DNA of 32,069 nucleotides from positions 1 to 32,069 of the forward strand of contig CAYOLL010000065.1 in assembly GCA_964404765.1 (NCBI GenBank). Direction: 5' to 3'. Under the pieces are notes generated by a model. That model was not told the origin of the DNA and made no database searches. It saw only the letters and a program-made list of their open reading frames with translations. Positions 30,999 to 32,069 of this stretch are shown here, piece by piece (positions within the stretch are counted from its first letter, which is position 1; each line of letters opens with the position of its first letter). A program made the position numbers and the translations under genes. The stretch comes from CAYOLL01 sp964404765 [NCBI: uncultured Gemmatimonadota bacterium] (lineage in GTDB: Bacteria > 4572-55).

Positions 30999-32069
30999 TT
31001 AATGATGCAGCGCCACACAAGCGCCGATCCAGGTTTTGTCCTTATTAAAATCAACACCAATCATCTTGCCCTTGCTGGTACGCACCAGATTGTTGACCAG
31101 CATCGGCTCTTTATCGTTCCACAGCATCATCATCCGCACTTCCGCTTTGGCGTTTTCTTCGGGCGTGACGATTACCGGATCGTAAGCTATCTTCTTTTGC
31201 AGGATATAGTTATCGAGGTTGGTTAACTTATCCAGTTTCTCTTTGGTCACGTCGATTTCCACGCCGCTGCCGGCAAAGGAGAATAGCGGCTTAAGCACAT
31301 AATTTTCCAAATCGGACGGATAGGCGCTCAGCTCGTGCAAAAAGTGCGTTTCCGGCGCATATTGGGTCTTGATGTACGGCAGCGAATACTTGCTGATTTT
31401 GTAAAACCAGTTGGGATGCCCGGCCCAGGAAATATCCAGATCATCGCCAAAGCTAAAACTCAAATTCAGGTCAGGCGCCTTCTTTTGCAGCTCGTCAAAG
31501 ATGACGCGGTTGTAGATGCGGTGAATCGGAATCTCGCGCCCGTCGCGCTTGTAGAACAGCTTTTTGCCGCGCTTGATGATTTCGGTCACGCACACGGCTT
31601 TGACGCCGATCATTTGTTCGGTGCAGATAAAGTCAATGCGCGTCTTTTGCAGGTGGGGCGTGATTTCCAGCAGAATGACGTTCTCCGGGTCGCAATCGCC
31701 CACGATGGCTTGCTTGAGAATTTTGGTATAACCGGCTTCGTCCAGGCCGTTAAAATAGGGAATCAGGTCGTCGGAAATGTTAAAATGCTTGCGGTACATA
31801 TTGGTCAGCAAAACCTGAAAGGCGTAAAGCGAGGGAAACCCCTGCAGTTCTATCAGTTGCGGAAAATGTTCACCCTGCGCGTTTTTGGCTACGGCAAAGT
31901 CAATCTGCAAAAACAGGGTATGGGCGTCCTCGTTCGGCACCAGCAAATGGCCGGGCATGGCATCACTGCCGTGTTTGGCAAATTCCGGTGTGCGGATAAT
32001 GGCGGTGATCTCCTTAACCGCGTCGATCAGCTTGTTGCGGCAGGGGTCGGGCAGGCACAGAGGGGTTTT
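30999..32069 (-). CDS. ATP-grasp-like protein of unknown substrate, 5' end outside the window
   Basis: The frame is open from the right edge of the window to the stop at 30999, giving at least 356 residues; the ATG at 31958 is internal, since LIDAVKEITAIIRTPEFAKH is encoded upstream of it without a stop. ENYVLKPLFSFAGSGVEI resembles the lysine/glycine-rich ATP-grasp loop, and EVRMMMLWND with VRTSKGKMIGVDFNKD could supply the metal site. The early part (FLQIDFAVAKN, FPQLIELQGFPSLYAFQ) also recalls ATP-grasp proteins that ligate carboxylates to amines. I cannot name the substrate. The high GC and ordinary codon pattern suggest a core gene beyond the island. Confidence 0.7.
   Translation of the reverse strand, partial: KTPLCLPDPCRNKLIDAVKEITAIIRTPEFAKHGSDAMPGHLLVPNEDAHTLFLQIDFAVAKNAQGEHFPQLIELQGFPSLYAFQVLLTNMYRKHFNISDDLIPYFNGLDEAGYTKILKQAIVGDCDPENVILLEITPHLQKTRIDFICTEQMIGVKAVCVTEIIKRGKKLFYKRDGREIPIHRIYNRVIFDELQKKAPDLNLSFSFGDDLDISWAGHPNWFYKISKYSLPYIKTQYAPETHFLHELSAYPSDLENYVLKPLFSFAGSGVEIDVTKEKLDKLTNLDNYILQKKIAYDPVIVTPEENAKAEVRMMMLWNDKEPMLVNNLVRTSKGKMIGVDFNKDKTWIGACVALHH

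Noticed and set aside
1-32069. Search by eye for CRISPR arrays, tRNA cloverleafs and rRNA segments
   Set aside because: No regularly spaced direct repeats and no tRNA/rRNA consensus blocks were seen; only dispersed palindromes and gene-end duplications.

Overview
The window reads as a Gram-negative bacterium of intermediate GC content. It encodes a putative lipoprotein, a periplasmic binding protein, a lytic transglycosylase and membrane phospholipid enzymes. Homogentisate dioxygenase suggests aerobic aromatic catabolism. Many short palindromic and dispersed intergenic repeats, together with the protein styles, remind me of lineages around Calditrichota/KSB1 or other FCB-type candidate phyla, but this placement is a guess. 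No rRNA, tRNA or CRISPR array was recognised.

Left part (1-7170, + strand). A near-consensus promoter (375-403) precedes a lipoprotein gene, a YvlD-like membrane protein gene and a lytic transglycosylase gene, which touch or overlap. A second promoter (2128-2155) and a strong hairpin terminator (5754-5797) bracket a three-gene unit: a PATAN/DUF4388-like protein, an iron-type (family 1) periplasmic binding protein and a Cache-HAMP membrane sensor with no output domain. This looks like a sensory system split over separate polypeptides. An orphan MalG-type ABC permease follows. Convergent genes meet at nested inverted repeats (6921-7142).

Middle part (7175-17144, - strand). Two family-2 glycosyltransferases, a PlsC-type acyltransferase, a CDP-diacylglycerol synthase (CdsA), a threonine-aldolase-like PLP enzyme, a variant CDP-alcohol phosphatidyltransferase, a small DMT transporter and homogentisate dioxygenase form a lipid/envelope and metabolic block. 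CdsA and PlsC were once adjacent. They are now separated by about 2 kb holding a class III nucleotide cyclase and a small membrane protein, flanked by two 203-bp direct copies of the cdsA 3' end.

Right part (17170-30586, - strand) is a defence/mobility island. It holds a 1322-residue DUF4365-TPR protein; a five-gene overlapping operon (MNT nucleotidyltransferase, ParB-like protein, CX5R phosphatase, HicB, HicA); a Septu pair (PtuA ATPase, PtuB HNH nuclease) wedged between a type III-like methyltransferase and what looks like a residue of its restriction subunit; a Schlafen/AlbA-type protein; and a stand-alone PD-(D/E)XK protein. The methyltransferase is broken between two frames at an (ACCG)4.5 tract and carries an in-frame perfect palindrome. 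A phosphatase pseudogene carries a 113-bp MITE-like element with 16-bp terminal inverted repeats and an 8-bp target duplication.

The most striking theme is a repeated architecture. In four places accessory cargo sits between a complete gene and a directly repeated end fragment of the same gene: cdsA 3' end, phosphatase 3' part, hmgA 5' end and methyltransferase 5' end. This is what single-crossover integration of a circle, or duplicative homology-assisted insertion, would leave. The window ends inside an ATP-grasp-like protein gene that runs off the right edge.
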